The notes: generated by a model from the letters alone, not told the origin. DNA of 64,000 bases from Sycobia sp. Sy_11 (GCA_018907035.1 JACCIC010000137.1:558001-622000), one strand, 5' to 3'; shown: positions 46,739 through 59,479, counted from the stretch's first letter. Program-made: numbers and translations.

Positions 46739-47190
46739 AGAAATATTATATTGGCGTGTACGGGCGGTTGATTTCGATATCCCGGTGCTCAAGATGATTC
46801 CTATAGGCAGTTTTGTGTTCAGATGATAGAATACGATGTCCAGGTGTCTCGGGGTGATTTCTCTGAGAATATTGTATTTAGTTGATAGAAAACGACGTCC
46901 AATTATGATTAAATCAATTTCTATGGGAAGATTCGTGTTGGGACAGTAGAATACGATACCATGTCTTTTCGAACGACTTCTACGGGGAGTTTTGTGTTCG
47001 GATGATAGAATGCGATTTCCAGATATTTTGGAACAAATTCTACGGGAATTTTCGTATTCGGATAATAGAATGAGATTTCCAGATGATTTGGAACGTCTTA
47101 TACGGAGGGTGTCGTGTATAGTTGGTGGGAAACAATGTCCAGGTAGTCAGTACGACTTCTATGAAGAGATTCGTATTCTATCATTCAAAC
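46739..47190 (+). repeat. 60-bp minisatellite, about seven units
   Basis: Units start at 46798, 46859, 46919, 46978, 47038, 47098 and 47158, with lengths 61, 60, 59, 60, 60 and 60; a weaker unit precedes. Consensus begins TTCTACGGGGAGTTTTGTGT, then TCGGATGATAGAATGCGATT and TCCAGATGTTTTGGAACGAC. Because 60 is 20 codons, the last units are open in one frame and give a 20-residue repeat (SDDRMRFPDILEQILREF / SDNRMRFPDDLERLIRRV). Confidence 0.9.
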
Positions 47191-47285
47191 AGGCACAAGT
47201 AAGAGTCGTCCCCAGACACTCGGACATCTTTTTCTACCGCTCGAACTGGAAAGTACAATTTTCTCAATCTAAGCCGTATTTAATA

Positions 47286-47319
<34 letters not shown>

Positions 47320-48670
47320 GGTCGGAAAAATATCAACTTTTTGAAGTGAACTCTACATTGAAGCAGCTTTTCATACAAGAGCGACGATAGGTAAGTTACT
47401 ATTTATAGGTAGGTAATTAGTTATTCATAGAAATATAGATTTTTATATATAGAGTTCTTTTTACTTAGATATTGTAGAATTGTTAATATATAAAATTATT
47501 ATATGACGTAACTTTTTTGTTTTAGGAAAAAATAATTTACATGTTATTTTAATCACAGTTATTTTATTTTTTTTCTGCTATTCATATAACAATAAAAGTA
47601 TACTCGAGCACGAACGTTTGTATTTTATCAATCATAATATTTTATATTATTTTCAGGTACGTCGTCTTAAACATATTATACGAAACAAAATCCTATAATA
47701 CTATCGCAGATATAAAATTAATTAATCGATATACCTATATATGTACAAATAGAATGATTTCTATGAAAGAATTCTGTACGATATTCCTACTAGAATTGTT
47801 ATGATTATAGAAAATCCTGTAATATTATTATACAAGAATCATTTATAATCCTAGTAAAATCGTTTCCATTTCTACAGTATGACTGTAGAAAATTCTTAAA
47901 ATATCCTATAGAAATTTCTTATAAATAAGTTTAACTTCGGAGTACCAGATAAAATATTTTGCACATAATAGTATAATATATAGACAGTCGTACAAAGTAA
48001 ATAATAATATCGTATGATCATTTGTACTGATTTTAAGACCTATAATTATGCAGAGCAAGTGTGCAAAGTGGGAAAAGTAGCGAAATTATTTTTATAAGGT
48101 AACTTCATTAATTTTACAGTTATCCGCTTTATATTCCAAGAATTAAGATTATCATTATTAACATTATTATAATCACTAATGATATTTATTCCTATAATAC
48201 TCGATGCACACGGACAGTCATATAAATCGCTAAGGATTTTCAGTTTTTGACCTATTACATAAATTTCTTCAATGTTACATTGAATTATATTTAGAATGTT
48301 CACAATATATTTTCTATCTATTAAGATACAGTTATTTTTATCATCAGTATAGTTTTATAAGAGCACCTTCAATAGAATCTTATTACATTATGTACATATC
48401 AATAATCGCTTTCCCCATCTGCAGCATCGGAATCCATATCATCCATACTCTTTTTAATTTTTTTACGACTTTCACAAGAAACTCCTTGGATGTGAAGTTT
48501 ACTCTTCTCTTTTCTATAAAAAAATTTTTAATAAAGATTATAAATCAAATTTTGAAAATATTTTATTTACATATATAAAATATTTTCAATATTTAGTTTC
48601 ATATAGACTATAATATCATACTTTGATGTGATTTTCTATAAAAAAGCAACCATTATTCAATATCAAATAC
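47191..48670. other. AT-rich DNA with a (TA)n at 47289-47317
   Basis: No gene recognised; frames at 48046-48303 and 48390-48578 have no family features. Confidence 0.5.
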
Positions 48671-48675
48671 GTACT

Positions 48676-50345
48676 TATCTTTTTTTTTCACAGTTCTCTG
48701 AATTCTTCTAGTCACTTGTTTTAAGCAATTTTTAGCCGCGGACACCACAAAATGTGAAGTAAATTCCGAAACTTGATTACGGCAACATTTAATATTATTT
48801 CCCAAACTCCATGCTTCAGGAAACTGTTCTTGTTCCTTACACCACAGAAACTATAATGAACTGCTACTTTATCGGTAAAAGTTTCATTTAGCATTTTTTA
48901 TACACCTTTATGACCATCTCAGCCACCAATTGATCGAAGAAATTGTCCCTTATCAGAAAAATAAAATTATTGAAATACCTTTCAAACACTTTAATAATAA
49001 TGGAATATAATTGTTAAAAATACCGCTTTATAATAGATATCTTTATTTTTCAAATCTTCGTTGGATAATTGTGAGATTATTCAGAGGATCGCAGCAACAG
49101 GCTAGCTTGTGCATATTTGACTTTAAGCTCTGTCTGCTTCCGTGAGATTTCGTGACTCATTTCTGTAAAACAATTATATTATAAAAATATAAAAACAACG
49201 TTACACATGACCTAAGAACAAATACCTTAACAAGCCTATACTATAATTTATCAGTATTTTTTACTATTATACTTTAATGTTTCTTTATAATTATACTGAT
49301 GTACATATAATTTTTGTATTTTAATTATGATTCAAGGAATTTTAATGTCTTGCTTAGTCCATACATTAATAATCCAAAATAATGTAAATTAAAACACCAA
49401 AAACTAATTTAGAATTTTTATATTGTTCACAATACTGATAATTTTCTAAAACAAAGTATTTTCTTTAAAATAGATTTTGTTATGAACTGCACTTATGAAT
49501 GTACGATATTTTTCGAAATAATTATTTTTTAAACAATTTAAAAATTTTAAAAGTTTTTAATGCTTGCCTAAAATATTTAAGCATAAACCTTTTTAGAATT
49601 CATATAACAACATTTTAGATTGCAAATAACTATATTTAATAATCTTTCGATTAAATTTCTTTTAAATATCTTATAACTCCATTAAGTATTAAAAATAAAT
49701 ATTTACACTTATGAAAAATATTTAACAGCAAAATGAATTAGTTTTCGAAATCTCCCTGACTTATACTTGAGAATAACTTATTTGATTACAAGAGCTATGT
49801 ACCTGTAATTGTCTCTTCTGTAACATAGCGAATGCATTCTTCGATTCTATTCCTGAATTGAAATAAATATTTCTATCTTTTGGATCGGATGATATACGAT
49901 CCTCAAGGAGTCCTACGTATTTTTGCATCGCTAATGCGTACGTTTCTGTGAAATAAAAATGGTGTGTGTGTGTGTGTCTATGTATGTGGTGAGTGAATGT
50001 ATTTAGATGAATTGAAATGTTTATATAATAGCGTCTGAAGTCATTAATTTTATAATAGGTAACTGCTCTAATTTCTACTCGCATACAACATTTTACCTAC
50101 ATATTGGATTTCTTGAAAGTCTTCAAATATAAATTAAAAATCAAGTTTCAGTTACTAATTATAGAGACGTGCAAAAATCGGAATTTTTGATTTCAAATTT
50201 CCCTTGGCTTTTGTTTCTTTATAACAGCTTGAACGGCACGTTTCTGGTCCGTGTAAGGCTGATAATAACAGTACTTCCTTTCATCTGTCATCCATGATGC
50301 TGGTATGATTTTTATGGAGTCATTTGTTACAAATTTTACTATCCA
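48676..50345 (-). pseudogene. DUF4806-type gene, multi-exon, decayed
   Basis: Minus strand pieces in order. About 50345-50195: WIVKFVTNDSIKIIPASWMT then KYCYYQPYTDQKRAVQAV and KKQKPREI, matching the N-terminal pattern of insect DUF4806 proteins (V.F...N..E.VP..W...CYWPP). 49945-49803: an open stretch (ETYALAMQKYVGLLEDRISS) bounded by TTTCACAG and AG|GTACAT, a plausible exon. About 49162-49090: MSHEISRKQTELKVKYAQAS after TTTTACAG. 48948-48676: FLRSIGG..DGHKGV then LNETFTDKVAVHYSFCGVRN, the core of DUF4806, and after a frameshift HFVVSAAKNCLKQVTRRIQR. Two stops in the core, one TGA where Trp is expected near 50193, and exon phases that do not all fit show decay. The function of DUF4806 is unknown. 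Confidence 0.6.
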
Positions 50346-50805
50346 TCAATTTTCCGAGTTATTTGTAAAGTTATTTGTAAAGTAAAAATATTTTTCAATG
50401 TAAATAATAATATTCTATTTATATAACTTTTGATTACATTTTTAAAGATTTAAATGAAATACTTTTATTATTATTTCAATATGTGATAGTATGAATATGA
50501 AGCGTATTTCTGTATTCTAAGATAAGAAGGTATAGTTATATTGCTTAATTCTTTGTGTTATTTTAATGTTTGACTGCTAGATCTTTAAATTATTCAAATC
50601 TTTAAATACATTAGTTATAAAGAATTAAAAAATAAAGCTTATGGAATTCAGTATATTTCGACTATAATTTTAAAAAAAATTGATATTTTAATGTCAAATC
50701 ATTAAAATTTTCGTTTATAGTTGATTCTGCTGTGGGTAAGTCATCTATCTCCTTACTTTCTAGATTGGTATTGTACAATTCTTCTGGATTGCATACATTG
50801 CTACA
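50346..50805. other. AT-rich spacer, nothing recognised
   Basis: No supported feature. Confidence 0.5.
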
Positions 50806-53099
50806 TTGATCGCAATGCGTAGTGCCCCACTACGCTACACTGCCGCCATACTTTTCCTATATTTTTGGGCCATCAGTGCATCGGCCCATACCTCCGCGCC
50901 ATATTGCATGAAGGATTCAGCTGTCCTTATGCGCAGACGCCGCTTGCAGGGTGCAGGGCAGCCGACGTTAGCCATCAACCTGCTAAGTTGCGCTGTCACT
51001 CGGGCAGCTCTATCCGCTACTTTTTTTCTTTGGTCCCAGAAGGTCAGCTTGGAATCAAGCGTCACCCCCAGGTACCTTCCGGCTGCTTTAATACTCACCG
51101 TCGTGTCTCCAATCTACATAAGGCGTATCTTTGGGATACGTTTCTTAGTCAGGAGCACGATCTCCGTTTTCGCCGCGGCCAGTTCTAACCCATTGCTCTC
51201 CATCTGCGTATCCAACCAGAAAGGTGTCCTCAGGCATCTGCATCTAGAGTATTCCGTCATATGAGATATTCCACATTTCGGCTCCGAGTACAGACCCCTG
51301 AGCCACCCTGGCACTAAGTTTTTTCCTTCTTCGACCGTCCGATGTCTCGTCAACCAAGAAGCGATCCTCTAGGTAGTCATCCAATATACGAAGTATATAA
51401 GGCGGCACCCGAAAGTCTCGCTCCATGGCCATCAAAACATTTGCCCATCCAACAGAGTTGAAGACATTCCGAATGTCAAAGGTAGCCAGGTGGCAAACAG
51501 GTCGGGAGTGGTGATTACCCCTCTCTGTGCGCCTCGCCGCATCAACAACCTCGAAGAATGCGTTCACCGTCGCCCTGCCTCCCCGAAATCCGTACCGCTT
51601 GTCAGTCAAGCCGCCGGCAGCAGCAACAGTACCGAGGAGTCGTGGCTTCAAGAGTCGCTCCTACAGCTTTCCAGCGGTATCTAACATGAATAGAGGTCGA
51701 TACGACGAGGGCGCACCTGGTCGACCCTTGCCCTTGTCGATAAGCACAAGTTTCGCCACCTTTCAGCTAGAATAAAATAAACCAGCTTTCGACATCGACA
51801 GAAGGAGTTCTGGGTGCACCTCAACTACTATTTTTAGCACCTCTGCTGGAATTCCGTCAAGTCCTGGAGCTCTCTTATTCCACATACTTCTTACGGCTCT
51901 ACCGAGCTCCTTCTTGTGAAAAGAGGGACATCCAATTCTCGTTCCGGTGGAGCTGAGACAGACCTATAAGGATGGGTAGGAAACATAGTATCTACGATGT
52001 TCTGCATGGTACCGGATTCCAAAGTACCCATGTTTCCATGACATCCCAGTTTTCCAGCAACTACCCTGTATCCCCGTCACCATGGATCTCCATCTATGTC
52101 TTCACACAGCGCCTTCCAGCATCGGCGTTTGCCGGCCTCAATCGCTCGTCGAAGGGCTTTCTTGAACAGCTTGTATTCAGCCCGTGGATGTAAACACCTA
52201 TGCCTCATATCAGCTATCTCAGCCGTCCACAAGTAAACAGGACATCTTTTCCCACCAACCGCTTTGCACGTCGTCGACTTTTCCCAAGCCCGGCGTAGAA
52301 TGCGCATTGTGGCGCTAGTCAACTCCTTGGCTTGCTTAATATTCAATGATCCATTTGGAATCCTAACAAGGCTTTCCTAACCGCGTTTAATGGCCTGTAA
52401 GAATTTCTCTCTATTTATATCTGCAACGTTCCATCTAGGGGGCCCTCGCGATTTGTGTCCAGTGAAATTTGGCGTTCCATCACATACGCGGAATGTGATG
52501 TACTGGTGATCGCTGGATATGTAGTCCTCGATTACCTGCCAGCCTTGGAATCGAGAGGCCAGACGTTTAGTCGAAAAGGTCACATCAGGTATAGTTTCGG
52601 CGTAGCCCGGTCTCCTAAAGGTGAAAGTCTTGCCAGTGTTTATAACTACTAGACCTAGTCTGGACGCTAGTTCCATGACTCTTTGACCCCTGGAGTCGGG
52701 CCCCGCCATGCCCCATTCTAGGGCCCTTGCATTAAAGTCACCTGCCATCACCAGCTCACCTTTCATTTCTCTGACGGTATCTTCCAGGTCATCAAGTATG
52801 ACCTGGTAGTCACCTATGGCTTGGTTTGGTGTAAGATAGCAACTCGCATACGTGATGCGATTGCATCATACCCAAACATAGCCATTTCCAGATCCATGAG
52901 CCTCTACTTTTGTTTTTCGTGGGTCAAGAATCCAAATGGCTGCCGTCCCAAAATTATAGATGAACCAACCCACTCCTTCTCTGTTCCGATACTGTTCACT
53001 GATAATTAACATATCAGCATCAGTATCGTGGCAACGCCAGAGAAGGAAGTAATCAGCTGTCCTGCTGCGATTTATATTCCCTTGCAGAATTACGACCAC
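50806..53099 (-). pseudogene. R1-clade LINE ORF2: endonuclease and reverse transcriptase, deleted at YADD
   Basis: Minus strand: ILQGNINRSRTADYFLLW at the N-terminus (about 53035-53095), a hallmark of R1-type endonucleases; VMAGDFNARALEWG (about 52710-52752), IPDVTFSTKRLA and ISSDHQYITFRV (about 52470-52510); a linker (CPVYLWTAEIADMRHRCLHP); RT blocks from about 51920 (RAVRSMWNKRAPGLDGIP-like), KRYGFRGGRATVNAFFEVVD (about 51540-51600), ATFDIRNVFNSV (about 51450-51485), ARVAQGSVLGAEMWNISYDG (about 51255-51315). At about 51200 GYAD joins directly to MESNGLELAAAKTE, removing the second half of the YADD box and about 25 residues. The C-terminal part runs to RYLGVTLDSKLTF, ESFMQYGAEVWADALM and ends abruptly near 50810. 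Confidence 0.85.
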
Positions 53100-54015
53100 T
53101 TAGCCTTTTTTGAGAGAGTCTTGCGAAACGTCGGACAGGCGCCGGAACCGGCAACATGCCGATGTCCCTCCGATTTCGCTTCACTTTTGCAGAGAAAACA
53201 TTCGGGTTCTGCGATGCAAGCCTCGACCTTGTGCTCTCTCTGTTCGCAACGATAACAGGCGCTACGGTCAGGGCCTTTACAGAGATGGCTCCGGTGGCCA
53301 TAGCCTAGGCATCTGTAGCACCTCGTCAATATTTCGCGGCGGCGTACTCGACAATTCACTAGGCCCACTCGCAAAAGCCTGGTCTTTAGCAGCTGCGCGG
53401 CAGCAACCTCCTCGAACACTACGATGGCAGCACGCTGTTCCGCAGTGTTGGTTTTGGTTACTCTGACCTGTAACTCGCCACAATAATCAAGCAGTTTGCT
53501 TTTGAGGGCCTCATACACCTCATCATACACCTCCGTCACGCAGCAATCCAGGTCTCTAATCTCTAGACCTCCTCTAGGGATCAGCTCCCTGACACAGTCG
53601 CTCTGGCCTGTTGCTTCCTTGAGCACTTCAGCAAGTGCCGTCCGGCCTTAGGGTTTGGTATATCTGAGTTCAATCAGCACTTCACCCGACTTGCTTTTCC
53701 GGACTGACCTCACGTCCGCGCCCAAGTCCTCCGGTTTGACCGCTCTGATGGACCTCGTCACCTCAGCGTAGGATTTCCCCTGCGCTGGTTTGATGGCGAT
53801 CACATCGAGCTTTGGCCTGTTTTTTTTTTCATTTATTTTCTTCTTCAGTTGCTGAGATTATTCCTCAGCATTCTGTTCTTCATGCTTCTTTATTTTTAAC
53901 TAAATTCCAACCCTCTTTCTCTTTTTTGTCTTCCTGCTCTCCCTTCTTCTTTTTCTCCTTTGTAAGGGAGATATCCCGGGGACTTGGTGCTGGTCTCTTC
54001 GAGGTTATCTCTTCT
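53090..54015 (-). pseudogene. R1-clade LINE ORF1 with three CCHC knuckles
   Basis: The minus-strand frame carries a lysine/glutamate-rich N-terminus (about 53890-54010), a VIAIKPAQGKSYAEVTRSIR segment (about 53740-53800), the RNA-binding-like middle (PRGGLEIRDLDCCVTEV, about 53530-53585) and three zinc knuckles: CYRCLGYGHRSHLC, CYRCEQREHKVEAC and a longer CFLCKSE..HRHVAGSGAC (about 53125-53320). It ends at TAA 53090-53092, overlapping the first ORF2 codons in another frame. A few stops upstream of 53626. The ORF1 product would coat LINE RNA. Confidence 0.82.
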
Positions 54016-54023
54016 TTCTTGCG

Positions 54024-54185
<162 letters not shown>

Positions 54186-54290
54186 TTTGTTATAATACTT
54201 TATATATCTCATGCTATTTTGAATTACGCGTGCGTCGCATTGTCGAACGTCGTCTGTCAGCTTCCTGTGAAGAAATTTATTAGTAATCAT
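54186..54290 (-). repeat. dispersed repeat family 2, copy C
   Basis: Reverse complement matches 11420-11500 (GAAGCTGACAGACGACGTTC, then ACGCGTAATTCAAAATAGCA). Both end in ATT-rich DNA. Confidence 0.75.
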
Positions 54291-55984
54291 CGTCGGATAA
54301 TGCTAAGGAAACCTTTAATTTAAGGAGTTTCCGATCATGAATCATGGCCGGATCCCTAACAGATATGTAGCATTTTTTTAATGAATTTCGATCAGGAAAC
54401 CTGGACAGTACCCCATATGGTTCATCATTAGTTTTCCAATAAAGAATTGGAAATAATTATTAAATTATGAAAAACAAAAAATAAGATTGATTATTATGCG
54501 CCTAATAAAAGACAACAGATTTAAGCATTGTATCTTATTATATAAATGATATATTTGTCATTATTTTTTAATTGAATATTAATGGATTTTATTTATTATT
54601 TCAAAATATACATTAATGACTAATATATGTAGGATGACGTAAACTAATATCATTTTAAAATTATAACAAATTAGAAAATTTTTTATTTATTCAACTACGT
54701 AATAAAAATATTACAGTGATAAAAATAATATTTTGATTTTCTGTTAATATTTATAAAATATATAATAGTTTATTTCTACTTAACTATATTGTTAGATATT
54801 TAGTATAAAATATTTATTCTTTTGAGTTCATCATTCGACCAGCCCAATCTTTCGAATTCCGAAAAGTGGAACTCAAGGCCCAATTAAAGAAGCTCTCTGT
54901 TATTGGATCTCCATGTCTATCTCGGCAATAATTTATAATTACATCTATAAAACATTTTCAATCATTATTTATTTTATCATTAAAATATGTAAATTTTTAA
55001 TGCAATTTTATTTACCTTGATTTAGGCTGATAATATGTACTAGTATTGTACCATAATTACATTGTTTCTTCTTTTTTTTACTATTTCCTTATTTTTCTTT
55101 AATCCATCACTTTCTATTATGATGTAAAATTAATTGATTTGATAAGTTTGATGTTCAAGTGAAGTTTAAATAATTGATTTAAACATTAAAATTGTGAAAA
55201 AAATTCTTTCCGTGCTTCTATTTTATAAAGAAACTTGACATATCAGAATAACATGATGTATTGAGAAAACAAATCTTATAACACTTTTATATTAAAAATT
55301 TTATATCACAGTACATTACTTTTTTACTTAAATTTTGCAATTATTATTACAATATATTCATACAATATATAATATTACTTGCATATTACAAAAACAAAAG
55401 AACGTCTGTCGACGAGAACGAAAATCGAAAGACTAACTAAGCTATTTCAAAATCAAGTTCAGAACCGTTGCATTACTATACATATATTCACTATCTAAAT
55501 AATAAACACACTCACCTATAACATCTGCGATGCACATTTTACAAAACGTGGCGACGCAAACCGTCATTATAAACAGTCTGGATTCAGTTTACAACCGTAT
55601 GTGATTTATGACAGAATGCTTCTCAAATGTATTTTGATACATTATTAAGTCAATGCTGAAATAATCTAACATGTATATTATTTATTTTAAGAAAATTACT
55701 AAAACTTAAATTAATTTCAAATTGTCAACTAAATGTTTTTTCCTACCATTTTCACCGTGCTGATAAAAATAATATAAAAATAAGAATTTATGCTATAGTA
55801 TTGTATGTTACTTTTAATTTAATATATATAGCATAATATATATAGAAAAGTATATATACATTTAAGAGCATGAACAAATATGGAATACCATACTGGATCC
55901 AAAGTGTAAATCTTTATTTACTCCCTAAATATTTTTAAAGCGCGAACCTTAGAATTTCTCACGTGATTCTGAATAATGAGTATT
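54291..55984. other. AT-rich DNA, nothing recognised
   Basis: No supported feature. Confidence 0.5.
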
Positions 55985-56200
55985 ATTAATTTTCTTTTAT
56001 TTTTATTTTTAATTTTCTGATATAATTTATTGTAGTAATAAGTTTTATTTCAGATTCTACGGGGGTGATCATAAACAAGGACAGTCTGACTGTCATTATT
56101 TTAGTTAATATATGATAATATAAAGACTGTATAAGACCGATAAAAATATTTATTAATTTAATTCAGAACAGTCGACATAAGTATAATTTTAAATTATAAT
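55985..56200 (+). mobile_element. PLE terminal fragment
   Basis: Same as 6030-6245: T-rich lead-in, ATTCTACGGGGGTGATCATA, CAAGGACAGTCTGACTGTCA, AATATTTATTAATTTAATTC and the GTCGACATAAGTATAATTTT extension. No hammerhead. Confidence 0.75.
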
Positions 56201-56236
56201 AGGTTTTAGCATATCATAGGATTTGTATAAACTACA

Positions 56237-56803
56237 CAGATCTCGGCCAGCGCTCGAGGACCTAGAAAAGGAGAAACTAAGTAAAACTATTGAAGAAAAA
56301 AAACAAAATGGTAGTATCTATCGATGAGGGTCGAAATAATACGCAGGCCAATACCGTGGTTATAAAAACCGACCTTTTGTTTGTCACCACTTCGATTTTC
56401 GCTTAAAACGTCTCTCTATCCAATGTTTATTGACAAACAGAGGGTTATGCGAACCCTCCCCCCCCCGTTTGTACCGAAAGATTGGATAAAGAGACGTTCT
56501 AAGCGAAAGTCTTGAGAAATAGTTTCAAAAAGGTCGGTTTTTATAACCGCGGTATTGGCCTGCATATTAGTTAGGCCCTCATATTGATATATCCTACTAT
56601 CTTGTGGTTTTCCTGCTTCGTTCTCAGGGAAGGGAGTGAAAAGTGAATTAGCGTCAACAAAGATCGATTTTTATCACTACGGTAGTAGTCTGCGTATTAG
56701 TTAAGCCGTCTCATCGACAGATCCCACCATTTTGTTTTTTTTCTTCGTCAATAGTTCTGCCTAGTTTCTTCTTTTTCAGGTCTACGAGGCTGACGGAGAT
56801 CTG
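56237..56803. repeat. foldback element with long inverted arms
   Basis: The left arm from CAGATCTCGGCCAGCGCTCG (56237) is mirrored at the right end (GGAGATCTG at 56795-56803), and conserved blocks (AAACAAAATGGTAGTATCTA, ATCGATGAG, GGCCAATACCGTGGTTATAA) recur inverted at about 56530-56580 and again at 56660-56770. The inner inverted pair is closest around the CCAAT/ATTGG centre (about 56420 and 56482), so the right side holds two inverted copies of part of the arm. No coding capacity: a non-autonomous DNA element of unknown superfamily. Confidence 0.8.
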
Positions 56804-57029
56804 TACGTTTGTTGGACTGTTCGTTGATGGACAATTGTGCGTAGCGCAAATACTAGAAAATGGTAGCATGAATATATACGGTAATTTTTGTTTATTCTTT
56901 TGTTACAGTATTTAATATTATTCAATATGAAATAACAATTAATAATTTAATCAATGTATTAATTTTATAAATTTATAATATTTTTTAGTTCGTTGAATTG
57001 GTATATATATAATATTAATATTAATATAT

Positions 57030-57260
57030 TATCATATCATATCATATCGTATCATATTTTAATTTCAAAAGAGGAAGCGTGTTTTTGTTTATACATGTTG
57101 AACAAACACGATTATATATTCTATATCATGTTCGGACAAGCATAGACTAGATTTTTTTTTAAGTTCAAAAAAAGAAATAATGGCAAAAGAGGAAGTTACT
57201 TTGCCTACAATTCCAAAATTATTTATATATATTGTCGCTTCCGCATAAAAAATTTAATTT
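57030..57260 (+). repeat. dispersed repeat family 4, copy B
   Basis: Begins with an ATCATATC tract, then AGGAAGCGTGTTTTTGTTTA, and near the end AGAAATAATGGCAAAAGAGG, like copy A at 45780-46550. Confidence 0.55.
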
Positions 57261-57294
57261 TGTTACTTTAATTTTCATTTAATTTTATGTTCCG

Positions 57295-57490
57295 TAGTAA
57301 TTTCTATATCAGATGCTTCGGGGATGATTGTAAACAAGGACAGTCTGATTGCCATTATATTAGTATAATATATTATTATATATTATATATAATATATAAT
57401 ATATAGTATAAAAACCGTAAAACCGATATAAATAAATTTAAATATTTATTAATTTAATTCAGAACAATGTACATAAATATAATTTTTAAT
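57295..57490 (+). mobile_element. PLE terminal fragment, diverged
   Basis: TCAGATGCTTCGGGGATGAT, CAAGGACAGTCTGATTGCCA, then after TA-rich DNA AATATTTATTAATTTAATTC and a degraded extension. Confidence 0.65.
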
Positions 57491-57775
57491 TTTTAAAAAT
57501 AAATTTGAATGCTACAATTAGGTTTTTTAATGAATTTGTGGAGCAAACTAGCAATTTTTAACAATATTTACTTGTTTCAATAATTTTAGTAGTAAGTTCT
57601 TTTATAGATTAATCTTTTTTACAGAATTAATCAGACGATTCTTTCATCTTGTTTTCTACTTTTTAAAATAAAAAATTTGAAATATCAGTATATATTTCCC
57701 TTTTAGGACTTGATACTTTTTATAGCAGAATCATCCATCACTTAGTATTTAGTAAAGTTTAGATACGTTCAGGCC

Positions 57776-58300
57776 CCACCCAATCCTTATCGATAGGCTC
57801 CTTCTAACTAACACCGGTGAGTATAATAAACCTTTTGGCATACGCTATAGAAAGGGCGGAGCGCTCATTCTGTCTCATCCTTAGTCCTCGGCAGCGGACG
57901 AGTCAAGAGATGGCAACTTGACTACTGTCTGACGAACATTTATTGGCTGCGTATGAACGACACGTGCCGCCTACCCAGAGCTCTCCACCTATAACCGCTT
58001 GAGCGGTGGCACTAGAAAATTACCGGTCGATATTATAATAATATGTAAGGCCTACTTCCACAACCCACATTTAGCTCCTGACACGGGTTTCTCCGCCAAC
58101 ATCTACTTTTATACTCTAACAAGCACGATAGCGATTGGCGTGAAATGCCAGACAACCCGTGTGGAAATTCATTCTCGAATCTAACTAGTATCGGGTAAGT
58201 TTTCCTTATTAAATTTTCGGATCCAGAAGGGAAATCTAGCCTGATCCTAGTTCCGATTTGTCCCACTTTTAATAGCTTTTCATATAGGGAACGAGCTTAG
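57776..58300. other. GC-richer block of unknown origin
   Basis: Contains CCGCTTGAGCGG (perfect inverted repeat with TG centre) at about 57996-58007. Short frames at 57999-58184 and 58033-58266 lack family features. No terminus identified. Confidence 0.3.
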
Positions 58301-58647
58301 ATTTTAGTAGGTATACTAAGTTAGAAACTAGACAGAATCTAGTCAGAAAATTTAGAAATTAAAACAATTTATAAATTATCCTAATTTTGTTTCCTCAATC
58401 AAGTGAATAATTGTTCGACTCTTTAATATTTATTTATTTAAAATAAAAAATATATTTACGTACTTAGGTAACGCATACCATTTAATTAGAATTTATAAAT
58501 TATAGTTTCTATATGCATTACTACGTATTACGATTTACAGTTAATAATGAATAATTATTAATAAATTTTTTTCACACTAATTATTGTAAATTTTAATGTT
58601 AAGCACCTCTGTTCAACGTATAAATTATTTTATTTCGATGAAAAAAA

Positions 58648-58722
58648 TTCCGACCTCCCCTGACTATCGAACCCACTACCCTACGATTCGCAAGCTAACG
58701 CATTATGCACTATGCTAAAAAG
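58648..58722 (-). other. tRNA-like sequence, probable SINE head or tRNA pseudogene
   Basis: Minus strand: TAGCATAGTGCATAATGCG resembles an A box, TTAGCTTGCGAATCG an anticodon-arm region and GTGGGTTCGATAGTC a B box with normal spacing, followed by a T-run. The T arm and anticodon stem do not pair, so it is not a functional tRNA. Confidence 0.45.
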
Positions 58723-58848
58723 CAATATGCGATTACTATACTATACTTTGCATATGACTGTACAGCACTTAAGATCATATAATAATATTTTATAAACACA
58801 AGATACTACATCTTGTCAATCCCATCTTGGAAAGATCTGTGGGTGTTT

Positions 58849-58851
58849 ATA

Positions 58852-58910
<59 letters not shown>
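58849..58910. repeat. (TA)n microsatellite
   Basis: About 60 bases of TA, then a short CA tract at 58928-58939. Confidence 0.95.
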
Positions 58911-58912
<2 letters not shown>

Positions 58913-59479
58913 ATGTATATAAAATACACACACACACATATTCATTTATAAAAAAAAATATGTATATGGTACGCATAAGGTCTTGACTAGAAAAGACATC
59001 GTTCTTTTCAATATTAGAAAAAGTTGAGAAAATCTAACTAGAATCAAAACAGAAAACCTAACCATTTTCTTACTTCGCCTACTTGGCAGATTCCACCTAG
59101 AAAAACGTCATTCTTTCCAAAGTAGGGAAAAATTGAGGAAAACTGACTAAATCCAAGATAGAAACAAATAAATTAATATTTGGTGCGCTATTATATTTTG
59201 TGGAATTAAATTAAATAATTTAGATATATTTCTAAGAATATATTTTCTCACTTGGGTGATTCCACAGATAAAACGATGTACAACATCGATAAATTTCTCT
59301 CATCGACGATTAAGTTATCAGAGAGTTGATATTTCTTTCCTTAACATGTACAAATTATAACTTGTAATTTTTTGAAGAATAAATATAAATCATTCGCCGA
59401 AAATAAATACTATTTGTACGTTTCGCCATTAGTTACCTGCTGGGCTCGTCAGTAGGACTACAGGTAACCAATTCCTAGA

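Noticed and set aside
57999..58266. Overlapping 61- and 77-codon frames
   Set aside because: They overlap on opposite strands with no motif and no start context.
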